Source: CAYGZA01 sp964354135 (lineage in GTDB: Bacteria; Planctomycetota; Planctomycetia; Pirellulales; Thermoguttaceae). From it: 18,498 nucleotides of DNA. The stretch lies in the NCBI GenBank assembly GCA_964354135.1, contig CAYGZA010000099.1:1-18498 (forward strand), given 5' to 3'. The number at the start of each line of letters is the position of its first letter. Position 1 is the first letter of the stretch. Under the pieces are notes generated by a model that was not told the DNA's origin, searched no databases, and saw nothing but the letters and a program-made list of their open reading frames with translations. This document shows positions 9,416 through 18,498 of this stretch, piece by piece. Both the position numbers and the translations under genes were made by a program.

Positions 9416-11198
9416 TTTCCGCACCTTTCGAGGACGACGACTCTCCGGAGATGGGCAGGCGGACGATGAAGGTCGTTCCCCGGCCAAGCTCGGTCTTGAA
9501 GTCGATCGTGCCTCCGTGCTTTTCCGTCACGACGGAATGCGCGATGGCCAATCCTTGCCCCGTTCCCCGCCCCACTTCCTTGGTCGTAAAGAAAGGATCG
9601 AAGATTCTGCGCCGAAAGTCCTCCGGGATGCCGGTACCGGTGTCGCTGATGCGGATTACCACCCAGTCGCCGTCGCGACGGGTGGCAACGCCGATGGTGC
9701 CTTTCTCCGTCGATCCGTCCGTCAACTTGTCGCCGATCGCGTGGGCCGCGTTGATGATCAGGTTCAAGAAAACCTGGTTGCACTCGCCCGGCAGGCAGGT
9801 CACGAGCGGCAAGTCGGGGTCCAAGTCGGTGACGGCGTCGGCGACGTATTTCCACTCGTTGCGGCAGACGGTCAGGGTGCTCTCCAAGGCCCGGTTCAGA
9901 TCCGCGGCTTGCTTGGTCTGGCCGCCGGGGTGCGAGAAGTCCTTCATGGAGCGTACTATCTTGGTGACCCGTTCCACCCCCTCCAAGGATTGACCGATCG
10001 CCTTGGGGATTTCATCGATCAGGTACTCGAGATCCGCTTCCTTGGCCGCCGCCACGACGCCCGCCGCCAGTTCCCCTGGGATGCCGTTTTCACCGGCTGC
10101 CTTGCACAACTCGTTGCAGGCGACCAGCACCGTGGCCAAGCCCCGGAACGCATCCTCGAGGAAACGCGTGTTATCGCCGACGTATTGCGTGGGGGTGTTG
10201 ATCTCGTGGGCGATTCCGGCGGCCAACTGGCCGACGGATTCCATCTTCTGCGCCTGGACCAACTGACCTTCCAGCCGCCTGCGCTCGGTGATGTCGCGAA
10301 AGATGCCCGTAAAGACTCGCCCCGAGTCCAATGGCACCTCGCTTACCGCGATCTCCAGTGGGAACAGGCTGCCGTCCTTGCGCTGCCCCATCACGTCGCG
10401 GGATGGACCGGCCGTGCTCGTCTGGCCGCTTTTCAGGTACTTGGCCAGGTACTCCCGGGGGCGCTCGCGATGCCGTTTCGGGATGAGCATGGAGATACTC
10501 CGTCCGATGACCTCGCCGGGATCGTGGCCGAAGATCCTTCCGGCCGCCTCGTTGAACGACTCAACGATGCCCTCCTCGTTGAAGGTGACGATCCCTTCGG
10601 CGGCCAGCTTCATCACCGCCTCCAGCCTGGCCATGTCCTGCCGCTGTTGTTGCAGCCGTTTCTCGCGCTCCTCGATGGCGGCGGCAATGGCCTGAGCCTG
10701 TGAGTTCTTCAGCGTTTCATGTTCCGCCTGCAGGTGCTCCACGCGCGTGCGCAACTCGCCGTCGCGCACTCGGTTGCGGCCCGCGGCCCAGGCAAGCGCT
10801 CCGCATACGGCGAGCGGCGCCTGCGCCTCATCGGGAAGCATCTCAGACAAGCCGGGCGGCCGCAGGAGGCACCCCACGATTCCCCTCTCGGCCCAATCGG
10901 GCAGTCGGACTGCAAACGCCGGACGAGGTCCGGCATCGGTAGGCACTTCCAGCCTGCACGTCCTTTTGTCCGCCAGCTCTTCGGCCAGGCTGGCGGACAG
11001 CGCGCGCGCAGCCTCCGTACCCGTTCCTGATTCGAAGTCGTCCGCGAAGATCACTTCTCCGCCCGCGTCGGCAAGGAGCACAAGCGACGGCTCAGAAGCC
11101 TTCAACAGGCAGGAGGCAGAGCGCGGATCACCGATACCGTGGCGTGCGACTTCCGCAACCGCAAGCAGGTCGCCAATATCGGAGGGCAGGCTCTCCAT
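9387..11198 (-). CDS. PAS-domain histidine kinase, cytoplasmic
   Basis: The 603 residues have no membrane segment. Residues 1-140 form an N-terminal domain I do not recognise, possibly a divergent GAF-like sensor. A coiled coil follows (145-195), then a PAS domain (about 195-308, with RKDGSLFPLEIAVSEV), DHp with His331 in GIAHEINTPTQYVGDNTRF, and an ATPase domain with NLIINAAHAI, DTGTGIP, FDPFFTTK and GRGTGQGL. It should phosphorylate the REC-HDOD protein encoded by the overlapping downstream gene, the REC and degenerate HD-GYP protein, or both. ATG 11198 is preceded by AGGTAGGA. A nine-codon open frame (11234 to 11205) sits between the HDOD stop and this start and ends in frame, so the kinase cannot start further up. 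The kinase core is a clear paralogue of that at 2901-4217. Confidence 0.92.
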   Translation of the reverse strand: MESLPSDIGDLLAVAEVARHGIGDPRSASCLLKASEPSLVLLADAGGEVIFADDFESGTGTEAARALSASLAEELADKRTCRLEVPTDAGPRPAFAVRLPDWAERGIVGCLLRPPGLSEMLPDEAQAPLAVCGALAWAAGRNRVRDGELRTRVEHLQAEHETLKNSQAQAIAAAIEEREKRLQQQRQDMARLEAVMKLAAEGIVTFNEEGIVESFNEAAGRIFGHDPGEVIGRSISMLIPKRHRERPREYLAKYLKSGQTSTAGPSRDVMGQRKDGSLFPLEIAVSEVPLDSGRVFTGIFRDITERRRLEGQLVQAQKMESVGQLAAGIAHEINTPTQYVGDNTRFLEDAFRGLATVLVACNELCKAAGENGIPGELAAGVVAAAKEADLEYLIDEIPKAIGQSLEGVERVTKIVRSMKDFSHPGGQTKQAADLNRALESTLTVCRNEWKYVADAVTDLDPDLPLVTCLPGECNQVFLNLIINAAHAIGDKLTDGSTEKGTIGVATRRDGDWVVIRISDTGTGIPEDFRRRIFDPFFTTKEVGRGTGQGLAIAHSVVTEKHGGTIDFKTELGRGTTFIVRLPISGESSSSKGAESEKADLVRR

Positions 11199-11234
11199 CG
11201 CGTCCTACCTAAATAGGGTTTCACGCAACGTCAT

Positions 11235-12110
11235 TTAGATCTGGAATAGATTACTGCTCGCGGCAAGCTCCTGGTCGAGGTCGGCGGCCAGGACCGTGAT
11301 ATCCTCTCTCGTCAGTGAAAGACCCGTCAGGGCAGGTTGCGAGATCTTCACCAGTTTGAGCCCCACCGACGGAATGCCTTTGAGCGTGCAAACCAGGTTG
11401 GCCACTTCGACGCATCGAACGACGTCGGCCTGCTCGCCCCGGTAACTGGCCGACGCATGGTGATGGCGGATGGATGCCTTTGTGGCTTCGGGGAACCCCC
11501 AGCTCGCGGCGACCTTGTCGCCCAAGGCGGTGTGATCGAACCCCAAGTGACTGCGCTCGACCTCCGCCAGCGTCTTGGTCCCGTCCAGGGACCGAATCAC
11601 CGCGACAAACTGTTCGTGGGCGTGCTGGTCCTCCAGAACAATGCCGATGTCGTGCAGCAGCCCGGCCAGAAACGCCTCTTCGAAGTTGTTCATCTTGCGC
11701 CGCATTGCGATGAGCCGAGCACAGATTCCGACCGATACCAGGTGCCGCCACAACTGCGAGCGGCAGTAAGGCCCGATCTTGTCGTCCCTCTTGAACAGCT
11801 CGTTAACGCTGCCCGTCACGGCCAGGTTGCGAATCTGCTTCAGGCCAAGATACGCGATCGCTTGTTGCAGATTGGTGATTTGTGTTCGTATCGCGTATGC
11901 CGAGGAATTGACGCACCGCAGAATGCGCGCGCTGAGGGCCGCGTCCGTTTCAATGACCTCTTTCAGCTCGGCCGCCCCTGAATCCCGATCGTTGGCCACC
12001 TCCATCACCCGAAGGGCAATCTGAGGGAGCGTGGAGATCTCATCAATCTGCCGGACCACCGACTCCAGATCCGGCCTTTTCTCTTCCAAGAATGGCTGCA
12101 TGGACAACAT
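11235..12110 (-). CDS. HDOD-domain signalling protein
   Basis: This stand-alone HDOD protein of 291 residues is the first gene of the seven-gene run. The HDOD domain spans about 15-215: DEISTLPQIALRVMEVAND, ETDAALSARILRCVNSSAYA, then QAIAYLGLKQIRNLAV, and LLHDIGIV, where the HD pair (153-154) is intact, unlike the HDOD regulator downstream. HHH at 216-218 and a C-terminal helical extension follow. Most HDOD proteins have no proven enzymatic activity and act as adaptors in c-di-GMP, virulence or stress pathways. ATG 12110 has a near-perfect AGGAGGG site 6 nt upstream; ATG 12101 is a less likely alternative. A 36-bp gap separates it from the PAS kinase. It may be an adaptor protein serving the kinases downstream; this is inferred from position. 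Confidence 0.9.
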   Translation of the reverse strand: MLSMQPFLEEKRPDLESVVRQIDEISTLPQIALRVMEVANDRDSGAAELKEVIETDAALSARILRCVNSSAYAIRTQITNLQQAIAYLGLKQIRNLAVTGSVNELFKRDDKIGPYCRSQLWRHLVSVGICARLIAMRRKMNNFEEAFLAGLLHDIGIVLEDQHAHEQFVAVIRSLDGTKTLAEVERSHLGFDHTALGDKVAASWGFPEATKASIRHHHASASYRGEQADVVRCVEVANLVCTLKGIPSVGLKLVKISQPALTGLSLTREDITVLAADLDQELAASSNLFQI

Positions 12111-12156
12111 GTTCGCCCTCCTAACGCAGCGCGAATCCGCAAAACGCCCCGTGCCA

Positions 12157-12172
12157 AGCCGAAGCTTCGGCT
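12157..12172. promoter_or_regulatory. 16-bp perfect palindrome upstream of the HDOD operon
   Basis: AGCCGAAGCTTCGGCT is a perfect 16-base palindrome ending 46 bp before the ATG at 12110. It could be a dimeric operator. In RNA it would form a compact 6- to 8-bp hairpin in the leader. No second copy was noticed in the window. The binding protein is unknown. Confidence 0.35.
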
Positions 12173-12217
12173 ACCGGCGGCAAAAGCAAAAGCAGTGGCT
12201 TTCTACGCTCGCTTGCA

Positions 12218-12226
12218 CCTATACCA
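12218..12226 (-). promoter_or_regulatory. Weak extended -10-like sequence for the HDOD operon
   Basis: On the minus strand TGGTATAGG reads as an extended -10 (TGn, then TATAGG, 4 of 6 matches to TATAAT). No -35 box is visible at 16-18 bp. It would give an untranslated leader of about 100 nt carrying the 12157-12172 palindrome and would place the foldable element upstream of the transcript start. Low confidence. Confidence 0.15.
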
Positions 12227-12241
12227 CATTACCTTGCGCGT

Positions 12242-12402
12242 GCGCGTTAGGTCGGGTAGCTCAACAGCGCCTGCACGGGAGCGACGCGAACCGGAAAAAC
12301 CGAAAGTGCCGGTGCAACCGGCCGCGAGTCGACACGTGAGGTGTCGATTCGTCGCCCGTATCTGCAGCCTCCCGGGCCACCCGACTGCGCGGAGAATCCG
12401 CG
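12242..12402. ncRNA. Candidate structured RNA or DNA element with nested long-range stems
   Basis: Read on the plus strand, four nested helices close one another: GTCGGGT 12251-12257 with ACCCGAC 12379-12385; CTGC 12271-12274 with GCAG 12364-12367; ACGGG 12275-12279 with CCCGT 12355-12359; CGACG 12282-12286 with CGTCG 12350-12354. The last two are separated only by a 2-nt bulge. Inside lie two hairpins: GCCGGT/ACCGGC (12308-12313, 12317-12322) and a 9-bp stem 12327-12335 with 12341-12349 that includes one G-T pair. GCGC 12242-12245 can pair with 12387-12390, or CGCGGA/TCCGCG (12388-12402) forms its own hairpin. The pairings work almost equally on either strand; the G-T pair slightly favours plus. 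Position in the leader of the minus-strand operon favours a regulatory RNA there. It matches no RNA family I recognise. Confidence 0.3.
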
Positions 12403-12464
12403 TCCGAAAACCCGCAGAATGACGGCCTCACGGGCGGGCCCACCGAACTGGCCTGCAACAGCGC

Positions 12465-12503
12465 AAAAAAGCCCCCCTCCTGGACCACAGCCCGAAGGGG
12501 GGC
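12465..12503 (-). terminator. Rho-independent terminator of the hybrid kinase-FixJ operon
   Basis: On the minus strand GCCCCCCTTC (12503-12494) pairs with the GGAGGGGGGC segment (12480-12471), followed directly by TTTTTT (12470-12465). Stem GC content and the run of six T are textbook. It lies 212 bp beyond the stop of the response regulator at 12716 and separates that transcript from the HDOD-led operon. Confidence 0.85.
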
Positions 12504-12715
12504 ATCTCGCATGGGGACCACAAACGTCAGTCGAGTGACGTCGAACCTCTTATCGACGCTTCACGGCCGAATATACGGTTATTCCACCCGTTATGTGGGG
12601 ACACCACAAGTTCGGCGGCCGGGATTAGAGAATCTGAGGCCAAGTCGCTTTCTTCCGACTATAACCGGCCGGCCCCTCTTGCCCCCCTCCGCAGCATCTT
12701 CTGCAGGTCGAGGCG

Positions 12716-13336
12716 TCACGGGGCCGAAGGCGAGTTGCCTGATGTTGCCAGCTCCCATAGGTCCGTTCGCGACTCCACCTGAAGTTTCTTCATAATCCTG
12801 GCGCGACGGTCTTCGACGGTCCGCACGCTGATGCCGAGCTGTGTGGCGATCATTTTGTTGGTTTTCCCCGCCACGACCAGGTCCAACACCTGCCGTTCAG
12901 GTGGCTTCAATCGCTCAAACCGCTTCTTCGCGTTTTCTTGTTCCTGACGCCGGCGCCAGTTTTCCCGGTCGAAACGGATCGCCTCCTGGATGCTCTCGGA
13001 CAACTCCTGCATGCGGAAGGGTTTCTCCAAGAAATCGCGTGCGCCCTTTCTCATCACCTCCACTGCCAGCCGAACGTCCGCGTGGGCACTGATGACGATG
13101 ATCGGAAGTCCTATCTCGGCCTCGGCCATCCGTTCTTGAAGCACCACGCCGCTCATTTCGGGCATCCAGACATCGAGGACGAGGCAGGCCGGTCCGGCGG
13201 GCCTGTACTTGTCCAGGAACTCCTTGGCAGACGGGTAGGTTTCCGCCTTCAGGCCGATCGATTCAACCACCTTGGCAATCGGCTTGACCGCGCTTTCGTC
13301 GTCGTCGACGATGTATACGGTTGCTGGTTTCGTCAT
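12716..13336 (-). CDS. FixJ/NarL-type response regulator (REC plus LuxR-type HTH)
   Basis: The 206-residue protein has a receiver (about 5-120) with D11-D12-D13, phosphoacceptor D55 (LDVWMPEMSG), S83 and K105 (EKPF). A helical linker follows (120-140), then a LuxR-type DNA-binding domain (about 142-200): PPERQVLDLVVAGKTNKMIA, then QLGISVRTVEDRRARIMKKL. Phosphorylation would let it dimerise and bind promoters. It is the only recognisable DNA-binding output of the array. ATG 13336 has AAAGGA 6 nt upstream, and the receiver begins at once; an in-frame extension to 13474 overlaps the kinase and lacks support. It follows the hybrid kinase by 50 bp in the same transcript, so that kinase, through its HPt, is the likely phosphodonor. 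Confidence 0.93.
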   Translation of the reverse strand: MTKPATVYIVDDDESAVKPIAKVVESIGLKAETYPSAKEFLDKYRPAGPACLVLDVWMPEMSGVVLQERMAEAEIGLPIIVISAHADVRLAVEVMRKGARDFLEKPFRMQELSESIQEAIRFDRENWRRRQEQENAKKRFERLKPPERQVLDLVVAGKTNKMIATQLGISVRTVEDRRARIMKKLQVESRTDLWELATSGNSPSAP

Positions 13337-13386
13337 GTCCCGTCCTTTCCACTTTTTCCGCCAACTTGGCGATTGAGTGCTAGAAC

Positions 13387-16626
<3,240 letters not shown>

Positions 16627-16924
16627 TGGACCTCCTAGTCAGACGCATCATGGGCCAGGCGGCCGAGTTGCCACCAATAGGTCATGCAAGACCCCTAACG
16701 AGTAGCGCTCTGTCCACGGTTCGACTCGCGTTTCCGCTCAACCGGATGGAAGAAAAAAGGGGACTAGAGGTGGCCGACCACACCGGGCGTCCAAGAATTG
16801 CCCGCCATCGCGATGTCCTCCTGACGGAATTGGCCCCAGAATGTGGTTCTGCCCCACATGGCGACGATTGTACCGGTTGGGGGCGACCCGGCAAAGGCAA
16901 ACGTTAAGAACGGACAACGACACG

Positions 16925-16947
16925 AATTGGGGACAGGCGACATTATG
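16925..16947. repeat. Possible REP-like fragment (AATTGGGGACAGGCGACATT)
   Basis: The stretch AATTGGGGACAGGC followed by ACATTATGG resembles one half of the TGGGGACAGGCACATT palindromes that I associate with REP elements and Y1 (RAYT) transposases in environmental bacteria. The other half and any transposase are absent here, so at most it is a decayed relic. The resemblance is from memory. Confidence 0.25.
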
Positions 16948-17007
16948 GCACCGGCATCCCACCCGCGAAGCTGATCTCAGTATGCCCCAGAGGAGGACAA
17001 TTATTCT

Positions 17008-17135
17008 AAAGAGAGAAACGGAACCGCAGATGCACGCCGACGCACCCAGATAGCCTGAAACGCAAGACCTAACCCTGTCCCACCAGCCTCCCTTCTCCAT
17101 CTTATCCGCGTTCATCCGCGTTCATCTGCGGTTCC
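17008..17135 (-). terminator. Possible terminator formed by an inverted repeat after the radical SAM gene
   Basis: On the minus strand GGAACCGCAGATG (17135-17123) pairs with CATCTGCGGTTCC (17032-17020), a perfect 13-bp stem, followed by a T-rich tract (17019-17008, 8 T in 12). The intervening segment is long (90 nt, of which the inner parts also pair imperfectly), so it is a weaker candidate than the terminator at 12465. It lies about 30 bp past the stop at 17166. Confidence 0.3.
17020..17135. repeat. Inverted repeat with 10-nt internal tandem units
   Basis: The right arm contains three tandem units on the plus strand: CTTATCCGCG (17101-17110), TTCATCCGCG (17111-17120) and TTCATCTGCG (17121-17130), then GTTCC. 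The left arm (17020-17052) is an inverted, decayed copy: its first 13 bases match perfectly and the rest imperfectly. Such AACCGCAGATGAACGCGGAT-type repeats are common between genes in environmental genomes, to my recollection. The pair may be a degenerate MITE-like element. It probably doubles as a 3' end structure of the gene to its right. Confidence 0.55.
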
Positions 17136-17165
17136 ACTCTTGCGGCGCCACTCCTACGGTTCGGA

Positions 17166-18498
17166 TCAGGTCGCACGGAGGCGGCGGAGGATATCCCAAT
17201 ACGCCCCACGGGCCCCGGCGGCAATCGCCTGAACCAACAGTTGGTTCTCGTTGTAGTTGTAGCCGGTTCGTGGATCGACCGGCGAGGCCGGCCCAGGCGT
17301 TTCGTCCGCCGGCTCAAAGAACCGCGTATCGCCGGCAATAAGGTCGCGAACGAGCCGCGCGGGCTGATCGCCGAGGTCGGGAGAAACGTAGAACGTGGGC
17401 TTCAGGAGGTCGATCGGGCCCTCGTAGCGGCGGTGGATTCCGCGGTTGGTGCCCAAGGGCCCGCAAGCGATCAGGTCCTTGACCAGCCGCGTGCCGGGAT
17501 AGAGCCGCACGCCCAGGGCGGCCCCGGCGCAGTCGGGCTCGAGGCCGCCGACGAACCCGATCGTCTCGGCCACGGTGTGGGGCGTTTCCCCCGGGCCGCC
17601 CAGGAGCAGGTCGATCATCACCGCGATCCCTTCCGCGCGGCACGAGTGGACGACGTTGGCCAGGTCATCGCGGCGGTGAGGTTGGCGATAGAAGGCCAAC
17701 ATCGCCGCGTTGGCCGAATCGCCCGTGAAATTGATCCCAACGCAACCCGCACGCCGCATTCGCCGGGCCAGGTCCGCATCGAACGGCACCACCGCCAGAT
17801 AGGCGTACCAGCGGACGCGCTCCCCGAGCCGCCGGCGGATCAGCTCGTCGCACACGTCCCGGGCATGCTGGAGCGGAATGTTGAATTCGCTGTCGCAGAG
17901 GTGCAATACGTCGATTCCTTGGGCCAGGAGCGACTCGACCTCGTCGGCCACTTCGGCCGGGCTCCGCAGCCGGGCCGCAGCCCCCTTGGCCAGCGGGTCG
18001 GCACAGTAGGAGCACTGCCGGTTGCACCCCCGCCGGGTCTCGACGCCGATCTGGCCGCCGCGGCGGAAGTAGGTCGCGTTGTCCACGGCATCGCGGGCCG
18101 TAGGGATGGTCAGGTGCTCCGGCCATGCCGGCGGATTGGTGCCGAGGGCGCCGCTCTCGTGCCGGATGAGCCCAGGCACGCGGTCGAACCGGCACGGGCC
18201 CCCTGCCTTGCCCGCGCTTCGTGAGGACACGCCACCCAAACCGAGTTCGACGGCCAGGGCCACCAGGGCCTCTTCGCCGTCGCCGCGGATGCCGAAATCC
18301 GCGCCGGTCCGCCGCACAACCTCCTCGGCGAACACGGAGAAGCCCACCCCGCCCAAGACGATCGGGGCGTTGCTGGCGGCCCGGATGCGGTCCACCGTTT
18401 CAGCCAACTCGGGGACGAACCAGGCGCGCCCGGGCCAGAAACAGTCGTCCACGTTACGGAACGTGATTCCCACCAGTTCCGGCTGCCGGCCTGCGAAG
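17166..18498 (-). CDS. B12-binding radical SAM protein, 5' end outside the window
   Basis: The minus-strand frame stays open to the window edge, so the N-terminus is missing. The visible codons before GTG 18473 read FAGRQPEL and continue into VGITFRNVDDC, which fits the inside of a cobalamin-binding domain. GGVGFSVFAEEVVRRTGADF then GDGEEAL is also typical. The DxHxxG cobalamin motif would lie upstream, out of view. The radical SAM core follows with the 4Fe-4S ligands RRGCNRQCSYC (CX3CX2C; first Cys codon at 18026-18024), then GINFTGDSAN and LLLGGPGET segments of the TIM barrel. These enzymes use a 5'-deoxyadenosyl radical, often for methylation or ring chemistry on an unknown substrate. The stop is TGA at 17166. 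It belongs to a neighbouring transcription unit, not the sensory array. Confidence 0.85.
   Translation of the reverse strand, partial: FAGRQPELVGITFRNVDDCFWPGRAWFVPELAETVDRIRAASNAPIVLGGVGFSVFAEEVVRRTGADFGIRGDGEEALVALAVELGLGGVSSRSAGKAGGPCRFDRVPGLIRHESGALGTNPPAWPEHLTIPTARDAVDNATYFRRGGQIGVETRRGCNRQCSYCADPLAKGAAARLRSPAEVADEVESLLAQGIDVLHLCDSEFNIPLQHARDVCDELIRRRLGERVRWYAYLAVVPFDADLARRMRRAGCVGINFTGDSANAAMLAFYRQPHRRDDLANVVHSCRAEGIAVMIDLLLGGPGETPHTVAETIGFVGGLEPDCAGAALGVRLYPGTRLVKDLIACGPLGTNRGIHRRYEGPIDLLKPTFYVSPDLGDQPARLVRDLIAGDTRFFEPADETPGPASPVDPRTGYNYNENQLLVQAIAAGARGAYWDILRRLRAT

Larger units (their letters stand above)
12111..12715. other. 605-bp intergenic region between two minus-strand operons
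   Basis: No protein-coding gene is supported. From right to left it holds about 210 bp of 3' untranslated sequence after the FixJ-type regulator, including weak hairpins at 12594-12608 (TGTGG/CCACA) and near 12570-12585. A rho-independent terminator follows (12465-12503), then a nested foldable element (12242-12402), a weak -10-like sequence (12218-12226) and a 16-bp palindrome (12157-12172). The AGGAGGG ribosome site of the HDOD gene comes last. The operon at 12110 must be started within 12111-12464 if the terminator is efficient. Confidence 0.6.
16627..17165. other. 539-bp intergenic region with decayed repeats
   Basis: No supported gene is seen. A frame of 125 codons on the minus strand (17115-16738) has no recognisable product and begins inside the repeat. 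The region holds a hairpin ATGTGG/CCACAT (16841-16846, 16854-16859), a REP-like fragment (16925-16947) and an inverted pair of 10-nt-period repeats (17020-17135). No clear sigma-70 promoter for the hybrid kinase was found, although one must lie here if it is the first gene of its operon. Confidence 0.5.

Noticed and set aside
12138..12158. Sigma-54-like TGGCAC and TTGC on the minus strand
   Set aside because: The spacing between GG and GC is 13 instead of 10 bases.
12116..12252. An attC-like pair, CCTAACGC near 12119 and GCGTTAGGT near 12244
   Set aside because: The left arm is the ribosome-binding region of the HDOD gene, its first R base mismatches the RYYYAAC consensus, and there is no integrase or cassette.
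12250..12386. tRNA-like start: GGTCGGG, TA, GCTC, with CCCGACT at the far end
   Set aside because: The 7-bp acceptor-like stem and TAGCTC resemble a tRNA, but there is no T-arm with TTCRANY, no normal D-arm closure, and the span is too long.
16738..17115. A 125-codon minus-strand frame
   Set aside because: It starts within the repeat at 17097-17135 and its composition (Cys- and Arg-rich, no domain) fits noncoding DNA.
17101..17130. CRISPR-like tandem repeats
   Set aside because: The units are only 10 nt and directly adjacent without spacers; no cas genes are present.

Overview
The window (about 18.5 kb, GC-rich, roughly 60% by eye) is dominated by an unbroken run of nine signal-transduction genes on the minus strand. 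It is flanked by an MsbA-type ABC exporter on the plus strand (left) and a B12-binding radical SAM gene cut by the right edge. The densely repeated histidine kinases and response regulators, the kinase architectures (REC-kinase, PAS-PAS hybrid, PAS-PAS-GAF-hybrid-HPt), the exporter with a long coiled-coil insertion and the decayed 10-nt periodic intergenic repeats suggest a free-living bacterium, most likely Planctomycetota or a neighbouring phylum. This is an inference from style, not a proven assignment.

Layout. 1-240: leader with a strong hairpin. 241-2244 (+): ABC exporter. Its 3' end overlaps the next gene tail-to-tail by 17 bp. 2228-12110 (-): a probable seven-gene operon, read right to left: HDOD protein; PAS histidine kinase; REC-HDOD regulator; REC plus degenerate HD-GYP regulator; membrane hybrid kinase; REC-histidine kinase; REC plus degenerate DHp regulator. 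Gaps are 9-39 bp, or the genes overlap. 12111-12715: a long intergenic region with a clear minus-strand rho-independent terminator (12465-12503), a nested, highly foldable element (12242-12402) and a 16-bp perfect palindrome (12157-12172). 12716-16626 (-): a two-gene operon of a 1079-residue hybrid kinase with C-terminal HPt and a FixJ-type DNA-binding regulator, ending at that terminator. 16627-17165: intergenic, with decayed repeats including three 10-nt tandem units in an inverted arrangement. 17166-18498 (-): radical SAM protein, 5' end outside the window.

How the genes may work together. There are four kinases with intact phosphoacceptor His and ATP-binding motifs, four stand-alone response regulators and one free HDOD protein. 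Only the FixJ-type regulator has a recognisable DNA-binding output. The other three regulators carry output modules that look catalytically dead: HD-GYP with all expected metal-ligand positions replaced, HDOD with HE instead of HD, and a DHp-like domain with the phosphoacceptor His replaced by Gln and no ATPase domain. The array therefore looks like a phosphorelay whose outputs are protein-protein interaction or scaffold modules rather than enzymes. This is the most interesting feature of the window. Two kinase-regulator pairs (4217-2228 and 11198-8231) have clearly paralogous kinase cores and probably arose by duplication of a two-gene unit.
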